From an uncultured Clostridia bacterium (GTDB lineage: Bacteria > Bacillota > Clostridia > Christensenellales > Aristaeellaceae): a stretch of DNA of 14,727 nucleotides. This document shows positions 1 to 6,569 of the stretch, one piece after another; positions within the stretch are counted from its first letter, which is position 1; every line of letters begins with the position of its first letter. The stretch covers positions 1 to 14,727 of the forward strand of contig CALNAU010000084.1 in assembly GCA_937874275.1 (NCBI GenBank), in the 5' to 3' direction. The translations under genes were made by a program, and so were the position numbers. Under the pieces are notes generated by a model. It was not told the origin of the DNA. It did not search any database and worked only from the letters and a program-made list of their open reading frames with translations.

Positions 1-340
1 GCAGCAGGTTGCGGCCGCGGAATTTGTACCTGGCGATGACATAGGAGGCGAACATACCGATAAACACCGCCAGGAATCCGGCCGCGGCGGACACCGTCAG
101 CGAGTTGACGAAGTAGTTGCCAAAGTGTTCTTTGCTGAGAATGCTCTCGTAGTTGATCAGCGAAGGCGTGGTGGGCCAATACTGGATGGGGTAGGCGTAG
201 ATATCAGCCTGTGTCGGCTTTAGGGAGGTAATCACCATCCAATAGAAGGGGAAGATGACGATGACCAGAAAAGCCGCCAGAAACAAAAACTTGACCACCT
301 TGGCGGTGAGGCGGACGCCCGGATGATGCAATGTGCTCAT
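1..340 (-). CDS. Carbohydrate ABC transporter permease, MalG-like (CUT1), 3' part off window
   Basis: This is one of two membrane subunits of a sugar importer. Only the first 113 codons are visible and the frame runs open through the left edge, so the C-terminal half, including the EAA loop that contacts the ATPase, is missing. The translation begins MSTLHHPGVRL. A hydrophobic segment at about residues 15-35 is followed by FYWMVITSLKP, a typical start of MalG/LacG-type permeases. A second membrane segment lies near residues 78-102 and ends in a short basic stretch (ARYKFRGR), as in this family. The ATG at 338-340 follows a GGGAGGGGG-type ribosome binding site. The stop codon of the preceding permease gene is only 13 bp upstream, so the two are surely co-transcribed. 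The family call is firm; the substrate cannot be read from the sequence. Confidence 0.9.
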   Translation of the reverse strand, partial: MSTLHHPGVRLTAKVVKFLFLAAFLVIVIFPFYWMVITSLKPTQADIYAYPIQYWPTTPSLINYESILSKEHFGNYFVNSLTVSAAAGFLAVFIGMFASYVIARYKFRGRNLL

Positions 341-353
341 GTCGCCCCCTCCC

Positions 354-1271
354 TCAATCCTGCGCGGATTGGCTGAACCGGGTGGTGGCCAGGTAGACAA
401 CGGTATACAGGCTTAGAAACAGGATGCACAGCAGGCCGATGGCGCTGCCCATGCCATAGTCCATGCCACGCACCTTCTCCATCATCAAGGTGGTGACGAT
501 GTGGGAGGAGCCTGCCGGCGCGCCGGCCGTCATGGCCTGGATGAGTTCTGGAAAGTTGAAAATCCAGATGACGCGCAGCAGCACCGTCAACACAATGACC
601 GGGCGGATGTGGGGCATGGTGATGGCGGTGAAACGCTTGAGCACGCCTGCCCCATCCACCGAGGCCGCCTCGTACAGCTCCTCGGGCACGCCCTGCAAGG
701 CCGCCGTAATCATGATGGTAAAAAACGGAATGCCATACCAGATGTTGGCCACAATGACGGCGTTGAGCGCGCTGCCCACCTCGGACAGGAAACCGTACTG
801 CGTCTGCAGAATACCCAGTTTAATCAGGATGTCATTGATGACGCCGGCCGTGCCGTTGAACATCCAGCGCCACATGATGCCGATGACAAAGCCCGAGATG
901 GCCCAGGGAAAGAAAATAAGCCCCTGGTACACGCGCTTGCCCCGAAAGTTCTTTTGCAGAATCAGCGCCATGATAAACCCGATGAGGAACTGACCCGCCA
1001 GCGACACCACCACCCATTTGAGCGTGTTGAGCAACGTGGTGTAGAACATATTGGACGGCGTTACCTCAAACAGCTCGCGGAAGTTATCCAGTCCAATCCA
1101 CTTGATGTTGTTGAGATTGAACAGCGTATAGTTCTGAAATGCCATGGGAATGCCGCGCAGCAGCGGGTAATACGTCAGCGCGAGCACGGTAATCAGGCTG
1201 GGCAGCACCATCAGAAAGATGAATCGCCGCTCGCCGGCGGGGTGGTTGATGCTTCTCTTTTCCTTTTTCAT
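354..1271 (-). CDS. Carbohydrate ABC transporter permease, MalF-like (CUT1)
   Basis: This is the second membrane subunit of the sugar importer, 305 residues from the start chosen here. The N-terminus is charged (MKKEKRS). The first membrane segment (FLMVLPSLITVLALTYYPLL) lies at about residues 18-38, and further segments are seen near 78-104, 117-135, 168-190 and at the C-terminus. The EAA loop (EAASVDGAG, then ITMPHIRP) starts near residue 201; it is the family's docking site for the ATPase. The reading frame is open up to 1421, but I place the start at the ATG at 1269-1271 because AGGAGG sits 5 nt upstream and the extra N-terminal residues would be encoded by the hairpin at 1375-1414. The binding-protein gene lies upstream and the MalG-like gene 13 bp downstream. 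No ATPase gene is visible; it may lie beyond the left edge or be a shared MsmX-type ATPase elsewhere. Confidence 0.93.
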   Translation of the reverse strand: MKKEKRSINHPAGERRFIFLMVLPSLITVLALTYYPLLRGIPMAFQNYTLFNLNNIKWIGLDNFRELFEVTPSNMFYTTLLNTLKWVVVSLAGQFLIGFIMALILQKNFRGKRVYQGLIFFPWAISGFVIGIMWRWMFNGTAGVINDILIKLGILQTQYGFLSEVGSALNAVIVANIWYGIPFFTIMITAALQGVPEELYEAASVDGAGVLKRFTAITMPHIRPVIVLTVLLRVIWIFNFPELIQAMTAGAPAGSSHIVTTLMMEKVRGMDYGMGSAIGLLCILFLSLYTVVYLATTRFSQSAQD

Positions 1272-1374
1272 GGGCGCCTCCTGCGACAACAAACATAACA
1301 GCTGGATATTCAAACGGAATGGGATGAACAAACAGCGCTGCAGAGAACGATGGTTTTTGTGTTTCGTATAAAAG

Positions 1375-1414
1375 GAGATGGCGCCCTGACGCCATGGGCA
1401 GAGGGCGCCATCTC
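1375..1414 (-). terminator. Intercistronic hairpin / attenuator between binding-protein and permease genes
   Basis: A perfect 13-bp inverted repeat, GAGATGGCGCCCT (1375-1387) against AGGGCGCCATCTC (1402-1414), encloses a 14-nt loop. On the transcribed (minus) strand the stem is followed by CCTTTTAT, a short weak U-run. It lies 31 bp past the binding-protein stop and about 100 bp before the permease start. In binding-protein operons such as malEFG, intercistronic hairpins stabilise the upstream mRNA or terminate part of the transcripts, giving excess binding protein over permease. That role here is inferred from position and structure. Confidence 0.7.
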
Positions 1415-1445
1415 GCATCATTGGATGGCTAACTGTTGGCGGGGA

Positions 1446-2759
1446 TTATTGCCAGAGCTGGCCTTCCTGGGCATACGCCTCGGACCAAATCTTGTCCAGG
1501 TGCGCGAGCAGGTCGTCAGCGCTGATCTGGTCCTTCAGATACTTCTGGAATTCCTGATCAATCTCTTCCTTGTAGCTGGCAAAGGCCTCATACATCTGGG
1601 GCCTCACAGCGTAGGTATAGACATCGGGGTTGTTGGCCATCTCCATGTAGGCGGCAAAGGGGCCTTCCTTGAAGAAGGGGTCTTCCACCGCGGAGGTGTG
1701 AATGGGCACCAGGGCCGTCACCTTGGCGTACTTGGTGTTGTTTTCGCTGTTGAGGAAGTAGAGCAGGAAGTCAACTGCCTCCTCAGGATGTTCGGTGTAA
1801 GAGGTCACGCCCCAGCCGCTATAGCCATTGGGCGATACGGACTGGCCGGAGGGGCCCACGGGCAGGGGCGCTGTCCACCACTGACCTTCTTGCAGCTCAG
1901 CCTCGCAGGTGGCGATGACTTCGCTGTCCTGAATCAGCATGGCGGCGGTACCGTTGATAAAGCCTTGCACCATCTCGCTGAACGCCCAGGTGACCGAGTC
2001 GCTGGGAGAGGCCTCCAGGTACAGCTTCTTGTGGTATTCCAGCGCTTCCTTGGCTTCAGGTGTGGTGAAGATGGTCTTGCCCTCGCCATCCTTCAGGTAG
2101 AAGGCAGCCGCCGTATTGGCCAGTTTATCAAAGCCCAGCCAGGACAGGGCCTCCACCTCGTAGTACTGGTTGCCGCCGTTGCCGCCGCGGAAAGCATAGC
2201 CGTACTTGTTCTCCTCGGGCTTGGTCAGCTTTTTGCCTACCTCCAGCATCTCCTCATAGGTCTTGGGGGGCTGCAGGCCGGCGGCGTCAAACAGGTCCTT
2301 GCGGTAGAACAGGCAGCGCTGATAGAACCCGGAGGGAACCATCCAGGCCTTGCCGCCGATCAGCGTCATGGATTCCAACGCAGCCGCGGTCATGGTCTTT
2401 TTGCCTTCCCAGGCATTCACCTGCTCGTCCAACGGCATAATCCAGCCGTTGTTGGAGAACATCGTAATCATCTGTTCGCGCACTTCCACGATATCCAGCG
2501 GCTGCTTGGTGGCCAGCATCTGGGAGATTTTGGCGTCCGCGCCCTCAAACGGCGGGGTAATAATCTCGATTTTGACGTTGGGGTTTTCCTTCTCGTAGTT
2601 GTCGGCGATTTCGCGCAGCAGCTTGGTGCGCGGCTCGCTGGTCAGGGACTCAATCATGCGCAGGGTGATGGGTTCGGTGCTGGCCAGCGCAGTGCCCACC
2701 ACGGTGAGCAGCAGGACGGCAAACAGCATGACAGATAGCAGTTTGGCAAATCGTTTCAC
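1446..2759 (-). CDS. Extracellular sugar-binding protein of ABC importer (family 1)
   Basis: This is a 437-residue substrate-binding protein that should capture a carbohydrate outside the membrane and pass it to the two permeases encoded downstream. The start is a GTG at 2757-2759, supported by GGGAGG 7 nt upstream. Residues 1-26 form a signal peptide: basic MKRFAK, a hydrophobic core, then TALA before STEP. The mature part shows family features: ITLRMIESL, a helix ending ENPNVKIEI, DIVEVREQM, the mid-domain FYRKDLFDAAGL followed by PKTYEEMLEVGKKL, and WGVTSYTEHPEEAVDFLLYF near residue 320. This pattern is typical of CUT1 binding proteins of about 420-450 residues. Unusually for a Gram-positive host, the signal peptide has no lipobox cysteine. 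Substrate is unknown. A separate promoter was not found in the 65-bp gap upstream. Confidence 0.93.
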   Translation of the reverse strand: MKRFAKLLSVMLFAVLLLTVVGTALASTEPITLRMIESLTSEPRTKLLREIADNYEKENPNVKIEIITPPFEGADAKISQMLATKQPLDIVEVREQMITMFSNNGWIMPLDEQVNAWEGKKTMTAAALESMTLIGGKAWMVPSGFYQRCLFYRKDLFDAAGLQPPKTYEEMLEVGKKLTKPEENKYGYAFRGGNGGNQYYEVEALSWLGFDKLANTAAAFYLKDGEGKTIFTTPEAKEALEYHKKLYLEASPSDSVTWAFSEMVQGFINGTAAMLIQDSEVIATCEAELQEGQWWTAPLPVGPSGQSVSPNGYSGWGVTSYTEHPEEAVDFLLYFLNSENNTKYAKVTALVPIHTSAVEDPFFKEGPFAAYMEMANNPDVYTYAVRPQMYEAFASYKEEIDQEFQKYLKDQISADDLLAHLDKIWSEAYAQEGQLWQ

Positions 2760-2793
2760 TTGTGTTCCTCCCTTTCATTCCATATGGTCAAAT

Positions 2794-2816
2794 ACAGGGC
2801 ATACACCACACCCTGT
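2794..2816 (-). promoter_or_regulatory. Short inverted repeat between PLP-enzyme and binding-protein genes
   Basis: ACAGGG (2794-2799) pairs with CCCTGT (2811-2816) around an 11-nt loop, inside the 65-bp gap between the PLP-enzyme stop and the binding-protein start. On the minus strand it is followed by ATTTGACC. It could be a weak terminator for the PLP-enzyme gene or an operator for the transporter operon. With only six base pairs, it may also be chance. Confidence 0.25.
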
Positions 2817-2824
2817 TTACCAAC

Positions 2825-3988
2825 TTAATCCAGCACCGCCAGCGCCTGGCGCAAGTCTTGAATCAGTACGTCTACCCCCTCCAGCCCGCAGTGGATGCGG
2901 ATGAGCTGCTGGCCGGTGCCGCACTGGGCAGCCTGCTCGGCTGTTTTCTTGTACATGGGCATGACGACCAGGCTTTCAAAACCGCCCCAGGATACCCCTA
3001 TCTGGAACACGCGCAGCGCGTCGCACACGCGCAGCGCGTCCTCCTTGGTGCCGTCGATTTCAAAGCTGAGCAGACCGCAGCTGCCCGCTTGCTGTGCCTG
3101 GGCAATGGCATGCTGCGGATGGCTGGGCAGCCCCGGATAGTGCACCCGCGCGACGCGGGGATGCGCCTCCAGGAACTCCGCTACCTGCATGGCCACTTGC
3201 TGATGCTGCGCCAGGCGCACAGACAGCGAGCGTAAGCCCCGCAGCACCAGCCACCCCTCCATGGGGCCGATGATGCCGCCGTAGAACTCACGGCAGCGGG
3301 CCAAATCACGCCCCAGCTGCTCATCCTGGCACACCAGCGCGCCGCCAATGACGTCGCTGTGCCCGCCCAGATACTTGGACAGCGTGTGCATCACGATATC
3401 GATGCCCAGGGTCAGCGGCTTTTGATACAACGGGGTGCAGTAGGTGTTATCGATGTAGGTACGAATGCCCCGGGCCTTTGTCACCCGAGTAATCGCCTGG
3501 ATATCAATGACTTCCAGCACCAGCGAAGTGGGGCTTTCCAGCAGCACAAGGGTGGTATCGGGGCGGATGGCCGCGATGACGGCCTCTGCCGTCGCCTCCA
3601 CAAAGGTGACCTGCATGTTGAGCTTGGGGATGCAGATATCCTTGAGAAACTCTACCGTGGGGCCGTAGCAGTTATACAGGCAGATGATGTGATCACCCGC
3701 TTTGCAGCAGGCATGTATGGCGGTGGTCAGCGCGGCCATGCCCGAGGAGAACACAAGCCCTCTGGTGCCCCGCTCCAGCGCGGCCAGCTTCTCTTCCAGC
3801 AGGTGAACGGTGGGGTTGCTCACCCGGCCATAGATGTATTCCTTCTCCACATCCACGCCCAGGTAGGACGCCATATTGGGGAACACGTGCAGTGAGTTCA
3901 TGTAGATGGGCGGCACCACCGCACGCTGTTGAATGGCAGGATTTTCGCCCCCGTGCAGGGCAATCATTTGGTCATCATCAAAGAACAT
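2825..3988 (-). CDS. Cys/Met-metabolism PLP-dependent enzyme (trans-sulfuration family)
   Basis: This is a cytosolic PLP enzyme of the cystathionine gamma-synthase / gamma-lyase / methionine gamma-lyase family, 387 residues, the usual length. Visible motifs are YGRVSNPT (phosphate-binding Tyr and Arg, near residue 53), SSGMAALT (near 81), a Tyr in NCYGPT (near 108), the PLP-ring Asp in DNTYCTP (near 180), and the Schiff-base Lys at about 205 in HTLSKYLGGHSDVIGG. A RGLRSL stretch and PGLPSHPQH follow in the C-terminal domain, as in the family. The ATG at 3986-3988 is preferred over a GTG 24 bp further upstream because AAAGGAAC precedes it by a normal distance. Several motif positions differ from well-known members (YGPT, DNTYCTP), so I do not assign a substrate. 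It is transcribed toward the sugar importer 65 bp downstream and may share its mRNA. Confidence 0.88.
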   Translation of the reverse strand: MFFDDDQMIALHGGENPAIQQRAVVPPIYMNSLHVFPNMASYLGVDVEKEYIYGRVSNPTVHLLEEKLAALERGTRGLVFSSGMAALTTAIHACCKAGDHIICLYNCYGPTVEFLKDICIPKLNMQVTFVEATAEAVIAAIRPDTTLVLLESPTSLVLEVIDIQAITRVTKARGIRTYIDNTYCTPLYQKPLTLGIDIVMHTLSKYLGGHSDVIGGALVCQDEQLGRDLARCREFYGGIIGPMEGWLVLRGLRSLSVRLAQHQQVAMQVAEFLEAHPRVARVHYPGLPSHPQHAIAQAQQAGSCGLLSFEIDGTKEDALRVCDALRVFQIGVSWGGFESLVVMPMYKKTAEQAAQCGTGQQLIRIHCGLEGVDVLIQDLRQALAVLD

Positions 3989-4078
3989 AAAAAGTTCCTT
4001 TCCGTTCCTCACTCGATGCGTTCATATCCGAACCTGATGTTTGAAAACCTGTGGGTGCATATATATTCTTACAGGCCT

Positions 4079-4107
4079 AATTTAGCATATAGCACATGGG
4101 GTGTCAA
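4079..4107 (-). promoter_or_regulatory. Sigma-A promoter of the PLP-enzyme gene
   Basis: On the minus strand, TTGACA (4102-4107) and TAAATT (4079-4084) are separated by exactly 17 bp: a perfect -35 box and a four-of-six -10 box. Transcription would start near 4072, leaving a leader of about 80 nt before the ATG at 3988. That leader holds a small inverted repeat, CCTGT (4049-4053) with ACAGG (4071-4075). The promoter may also serve the transporter genes downstream. Confidence 0.75.
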
Positions 4108-4175
4108 CGCCTGCGGCCCGGCAGTCCCCTCGCAAAGCCGCATGATCCACATCAAGCGACGCGGTCGCCCGGTCT

Positions 4176-4204
4176 TTGCGCTCACCTGATGAAACTGGTA
4201 TACT
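4176..4204 (+). promoter_or_regulatory. Sigma-A promoter of the alcohol dehydrogenase gene
   Basis: TTGCGC (4176-4181) and TATACT (4199-4204) are 17 bp apart, and TGG directly precedes the -10 box, giving an extended -10 (TGn). The expected start near 4211 leaves a leader of about 35 nt before the ATG at 4247. The promoter is divergent from that of the PLP-enzyme gene, with about 70 bp between the two -35 boxes. Confidence 0.65.
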
Positions 4205-4246
4205 GCGTATGTCATTTTACATCAATACCATGTGGAGGAATCAGAG

Positions 4247-5419
4247 ATGGATGCTTTTATCTTTCATAACCCAACGCGCTTCGTTTTCGGCCCCGAAGCC
4301 GAGCTGCAAACTGGCGAACAGGTACGCAAGCTGGGCATTGGCAAAGTGCTGCTGGTATACGGACAGGGCTCGGTGGTGCGCAGCGGGCTGCTGGCGCGCG
4401 TGAAGGCGTCGCTGGATGCCACCGGCATCCAGCACTGCGAGTTGGGTGGCGTTTTGCCCAATCCCCTGTCCAACCTGGTATATCAGGGCATTGAGCAAGC
4501 CAGGCGCGAACAGGTGGATGCCGTGATGGGCATTGGCGGCGGCAGCGCCATTGACACCGCCAAGGCCATCGCCCTGGGCACACGATACAACGGTGACTTC
4601 TGGGATTTTTATATGGCCAAGGCACAGCCCGCCGATGCCCTGCCGGTCATCACGGTGCTCACCATCGCTGCCGCGGGCAGCGAGTCCAGCAACAGCTCGG
4701 TCATCACCCACGAAAAGAGCCTGCTCAAGCGCGGCTGCCGCACAGACTTTAACCGCCCGCGCCTGTCGCTGATGAACCCCACACTTACCTATGGCCTGCC
4801 CAACAACCAGAAGGCCAACGGCGTATCCGACATGATGGCCCATATATTCGAGCGCTATTTCACCAACTCCAAGGACGTGACGCTGTCAGACGAACTGTGT
4901 GAAGGCACGCTGCGCACCATATTGGCCGCCGGGCCCAAGGCGCTGGCCGAGGGCGACAACTACGCCGCCCATGCCGACCTGATGTGGTCCGGCACCCTGG
5001 CGCACAACGACACGCTGAGCCCCGGCCGCCAGCAGGATTGGAGCTGCCACGGCATCAGCCACGCGGTATCCGCCCACTTTGGCGCGGCCCACGGCGCGGT
5101 GCTGGCGGTGCTGTTCCCCCACTGGATGCAGCATCAGCTGTCGCATGATGTGGCGCGGTTTGAGCGCTTTGCGGTGCAAGTGATGGGTGTCGACACAAAA
5201 ACGGGCGACGAAAAAAGCCGCGCTGAGGCGGGCATCCGCGCGCTGCGCGACTTTTTCAACAGCCTGGGCTTGCCGTCCACGCTGGGCGAATTCAACGTGC
5301 AGGAAAAGGATTTGGAGCGCCTGGCCGACGATGCCCCTTACACGGCTGAGGGCACCATCGGGTTCTTCCGGCCGCTGCGCCGGGAGGATGTGCTGGCCAT
5401 TTACCGCGAGGCCCTCTGA
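4247..5419 (+). CDS. Iron-containing alcohol dehydrogenase (BDH/YqhD-like)
   Basis: This is a 390-residue group III metal-dependent alcohol/aldehyde oxidoreductase, probably reducing an aldehyde to an alcohol with NAD(P)H in the cytosol. The N-terminus FHNPTRFVFG and the YGQGSVVRSG loop near residue 38 match butanol dehydrogenase/YqhD proteins. GIGGGSAIDTAKAIA near 95-109 is the dinucleotide-binding loop. The metal ligands fit D195 and H199 (GVSDMMAHIFERYF), H268 (SCHGISH) and H282 (AAHGAVLAVLFP). The ATG at 4247 has GGAGG 8 nt upstream; a GTG at 4232 lies at the edge of that ribosome binding site and is rejected. The gene ends inside the 3' end of the convergent tadA, with 19 bp shared. A butanol dehydrogenase label would be reasonable, but the physiological substrate is not known. 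Confidence 0.92.
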   Translation: MDAFIFHNPTRFVFGPEAELQTGEQVRKLGIGKVLLVYGQGSVVRSGLLARVKASLDATGIQHCELGGVLPNPLSNLVYQGIEQARREQVDAVMGIGGGSAIDTAKAIALGTRYNGDFWDFYMAKAQPADALPVITVLTIAAAGSESSNSSVITHEKSLLKRGCRTDFNRPRLSLMNPTLTYGLPNNQKANGVSDMMAHIFERYFTNSKDVTLSDELCEGTLRTILAAGPKALAEGDNYAAHADLMWSGTLAHNDTLSPGRQQDWSCHGISHAVSAHFGAAHGAVLAVLFPHWMQHQLSHDVARFERFAVQVMGVDTKTGDEKSRAEAGIRALRDFFNSLGLPSTLGEFNVQEKDLERLADDAPYTAEGTIGFFRPLRREDVLAIYREAL

Positions 5420-5850
5420 CGGGCAAAGAAAGCGTCCAGCAACGCGCCGGCCTCGTCCTCCAGTACGCCGCCGATGACCTCCACCCGATGGGAAAAATGC
5501 GGGTCCATGGGCAGCGCGTACACGCTGCCGCAGCAGCCGTACTGCCGGTCAAAGGCGCCAAACACACACCTGTCTATGCCCGACATCACCAGAGCGCCCG
5601 CGCACATGGGGCACGGCTCCAGCGTGACATACAGGGTGCAGCCGGTCAGCCTGCGCGTGCCAAGCAGCCGGGCTGCCTGCTGCATCGCCAGCAGTTCGGC
5701 ATGGGCAAAGGGCGCGCCGTCTGACTCTCGCCTGTTGTGGGCAGCGGCCAGCACGGTGCCGTCCTTCACCACCACCGCGCCGACCGGCACATCGTCCCCC
5801 GCCTGCGCGGCCTGATCCAGCGCCAGGCGCATCCAAACCTCGTGTCCCAT
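5401..5850 (-). CDS. tadA: tRNA-specific adenosine deaminase TadA
   Basis: This protein of 149 residues belongs to the cytidine/deoxycytidylate deaminase fold. It should convert A34 to inosine in the anticodon of tRNA-Arg(ACG), an essential step in decoding. The zinc site is visible: H50-A-E52 (FAHAELLAM), with E52 the proton shuttle, and C80 and C83 in the LEPCPMCAGAL motif. HNRRE near 38-42, GALVMSGIDRCVFGAFD and the C-terminal LLDAFFARQR fit TadA in order and length. The segment usually written DPxxGAxGS reads DRQYGCCGS here, a mild divergence, so another small purine deaminase is a minor alternative. The ATG at 5848-5850 follows GGAGG by 6 nt. The gene converges on and overlaps the dehydrogenase gene by 19 bp, and diverges from the nitroreductase gene. 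Confidence 0.88.
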   Translation of the reverse strand: MGHEVWMRLALDQAAQAGDDVPVGAVVVKDGTVLAAAHNRRESDGAPFAHAELLAMQQAARLLGTRRLTGCTLYVTLEPCPMCAGALVMSGIDRCVFGAFDRQYGCCGSVYALPMDPHFSHRVEVIGGVLEDEAGALLDAFFARQRASR

Positions 5851-5874
5851 ACAATTCCTCCACAGGTTTTGTTC

Positions 5875-5904
5875 AGTCTATCATCCGCAGCCGCCCCAAC
5901 ACAA
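5875..5904 (-). promoter_or_regulatory. Possible tadA promoter
   Basis: On the minus strand TTGTGT (5899-5904) and TAGACT (5875-5880) are 18 bp apart, about 25 bp upstream of the tadA start. Both boxes are imperfect. It sits in the 73-bp divergent gap shared with the nitroreductase gene, for which I found no convincing promoter. Confidence 0.3.
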
Positions 5905-5923
5905 GCACGCAAGGAGGTATCCT

Positions 5924-6481
5924 ATGGAAAACCAAGTCCTGTCCACCATCGCCGCCAGGCGCAGCCATCGCCGCTACAAGCCGGACCAATTGACCGAAAA
6001 GCAGCTGGACACCTTGATTGACGCCATGCTGCAAAGCCCTTCGGCCCACAACCAGCAGCCCTGGCACTTCAGCATCGTACAAAATCCGGAGCTGACCCAG
6101 CGGCTGACCGAAGCCGCCCGCAAGCAAAATGATCAGCTGCCCGAAGCCGAGCGCAGCCCTCGGTTCAATGAACCGGCCTTCAACATCTTCTACCATGCGC
6201 CGACGGCGATCTTGATCTCAGCACCCGACAGCACCTACTCCCCCATCGACTGCGGCATCGCCGTGCAGACCATCGCCCTGGCCGCTGAAAGCATGGGCCT
6301 GGGCAGCGTGATTGTGGGCCTGGTGCACCACGCCTTTGAAGGGGAGGAAAGCGATGCCCTGGCTCGGGCGCTCCAGATGCCCGAGGGGCACAAGTTCCGC
6401 ATCTCCATCGCGGTGGGCACCCCCGATGATGACAAGGCCGCCCCGCGCCGGGATCGCAGCAAGGTGAGCCTCATCCGTTAA
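5924..6481 (+). CDS. Nitroreductase family protein (FMN-dependent)
   Basis: This 185-residue flavoprotein of the nitroreductase superfamily probably uses FMN and NAD(P)H to reduce nitro, quinone or related substrates in the cytosol. Family features are the N-terminal IAARRSHRRY (FMN-phosphate contact region), SPSAHNQQPWHF near residues 38-49, and the central helix DCGIAVQTIALAAESMGLGS near 108-127. The last forms the dimer and flavin interface. A C-terminal FRISIAVGTPDD follows, matching the usual final strand. The start is clear: a perfect AAGGAGG sits 6 nt before the ATG at 5924. It appears monocistronic, followed by a GC-rich hairpin at 6496-6519. The physiological substrate cannot be read from the sequence. 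Confidence 0.9.
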   Translation: MENQVLSTIAARRSHRRYKPDQLTEKQLDTLIDAMLQSPSAHNQQPWHFSIVQNPELTQRLTEAARKQNDQLPEAERSPRFNEPAFNIFYHAPTAILISAPDSTYSPIDCGIAVQTIALAAESMGLGSVIVGLVHHAFEGEESDALARALQMPEGHKFRISIAVGTPDDDKAAPRRDRSKVSLIR

Positions 6482-6495
6482 TCCTTTGTAAATTT

Positions 6496-6519
6496 CGGCG
6501 GAGCCTGAGCGCTCCGCCG
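6496..6519 (+). terminator. GC-rich hairpin after nitroreductase gene
   Basis: A perfect 9-bp inverted repeat, CGGCGGAGC (6496-6504) with GCTCCGCCG (6511-6519), has a 6-nt loop and begins 15 bp after the nitroreductase stop. It is stable but is followed by CTTGCTATGG rather than a T-run, so it may be an inefficient terminator or an mRNA-protecting structure. It ends 10 bp before the -10 box of the next gene. Confidence 0.5.
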
Positions 6520-6526
6520 CTTGCTA

Positions 6527-6535
6527 TGGTATACT
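6527..6535 (+). promoter_or_regulatory. Extended -10 promoter of the repeat-protein gene
   Basis: TGG followed by TATACT (6530-6535) forms an extended -10 element, 35 bp before the ATG at 6570. No good -35 box is visible at the right distance, where the preceding hairpin lies. The TGGTATACT core is identical to that of the alcohol dehydrogenase promoter. Confidence 0.5.
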
Positions 6536-6569
6536 TAATTTGTTAGCGAAAAACGACTGGGAGGTCACC

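Noticed and set aside
1272..1421. N-terminal extension of the MalF-like permease by 50 residues
   Set aside because: The extension is read through the 13-bp hairpin and lacks a ribosome binding site, while AGGAGG sits 5 nt before the ATG at 1271.
1350..2738. A 462-codon open frame on the plus strand
   Set aside because: It is antisense to the well-supported sugar-binding protein gene; the composition is Gly/His/Val/Leu-rich with no domain and no ribosome binding site.
3989..4072. S-box or T-box riboswitch in the PLP-enzyme leader
   Set aside because: The leader is too short and shows none of the conserved T-box or S-box core sequences that I can recognise.
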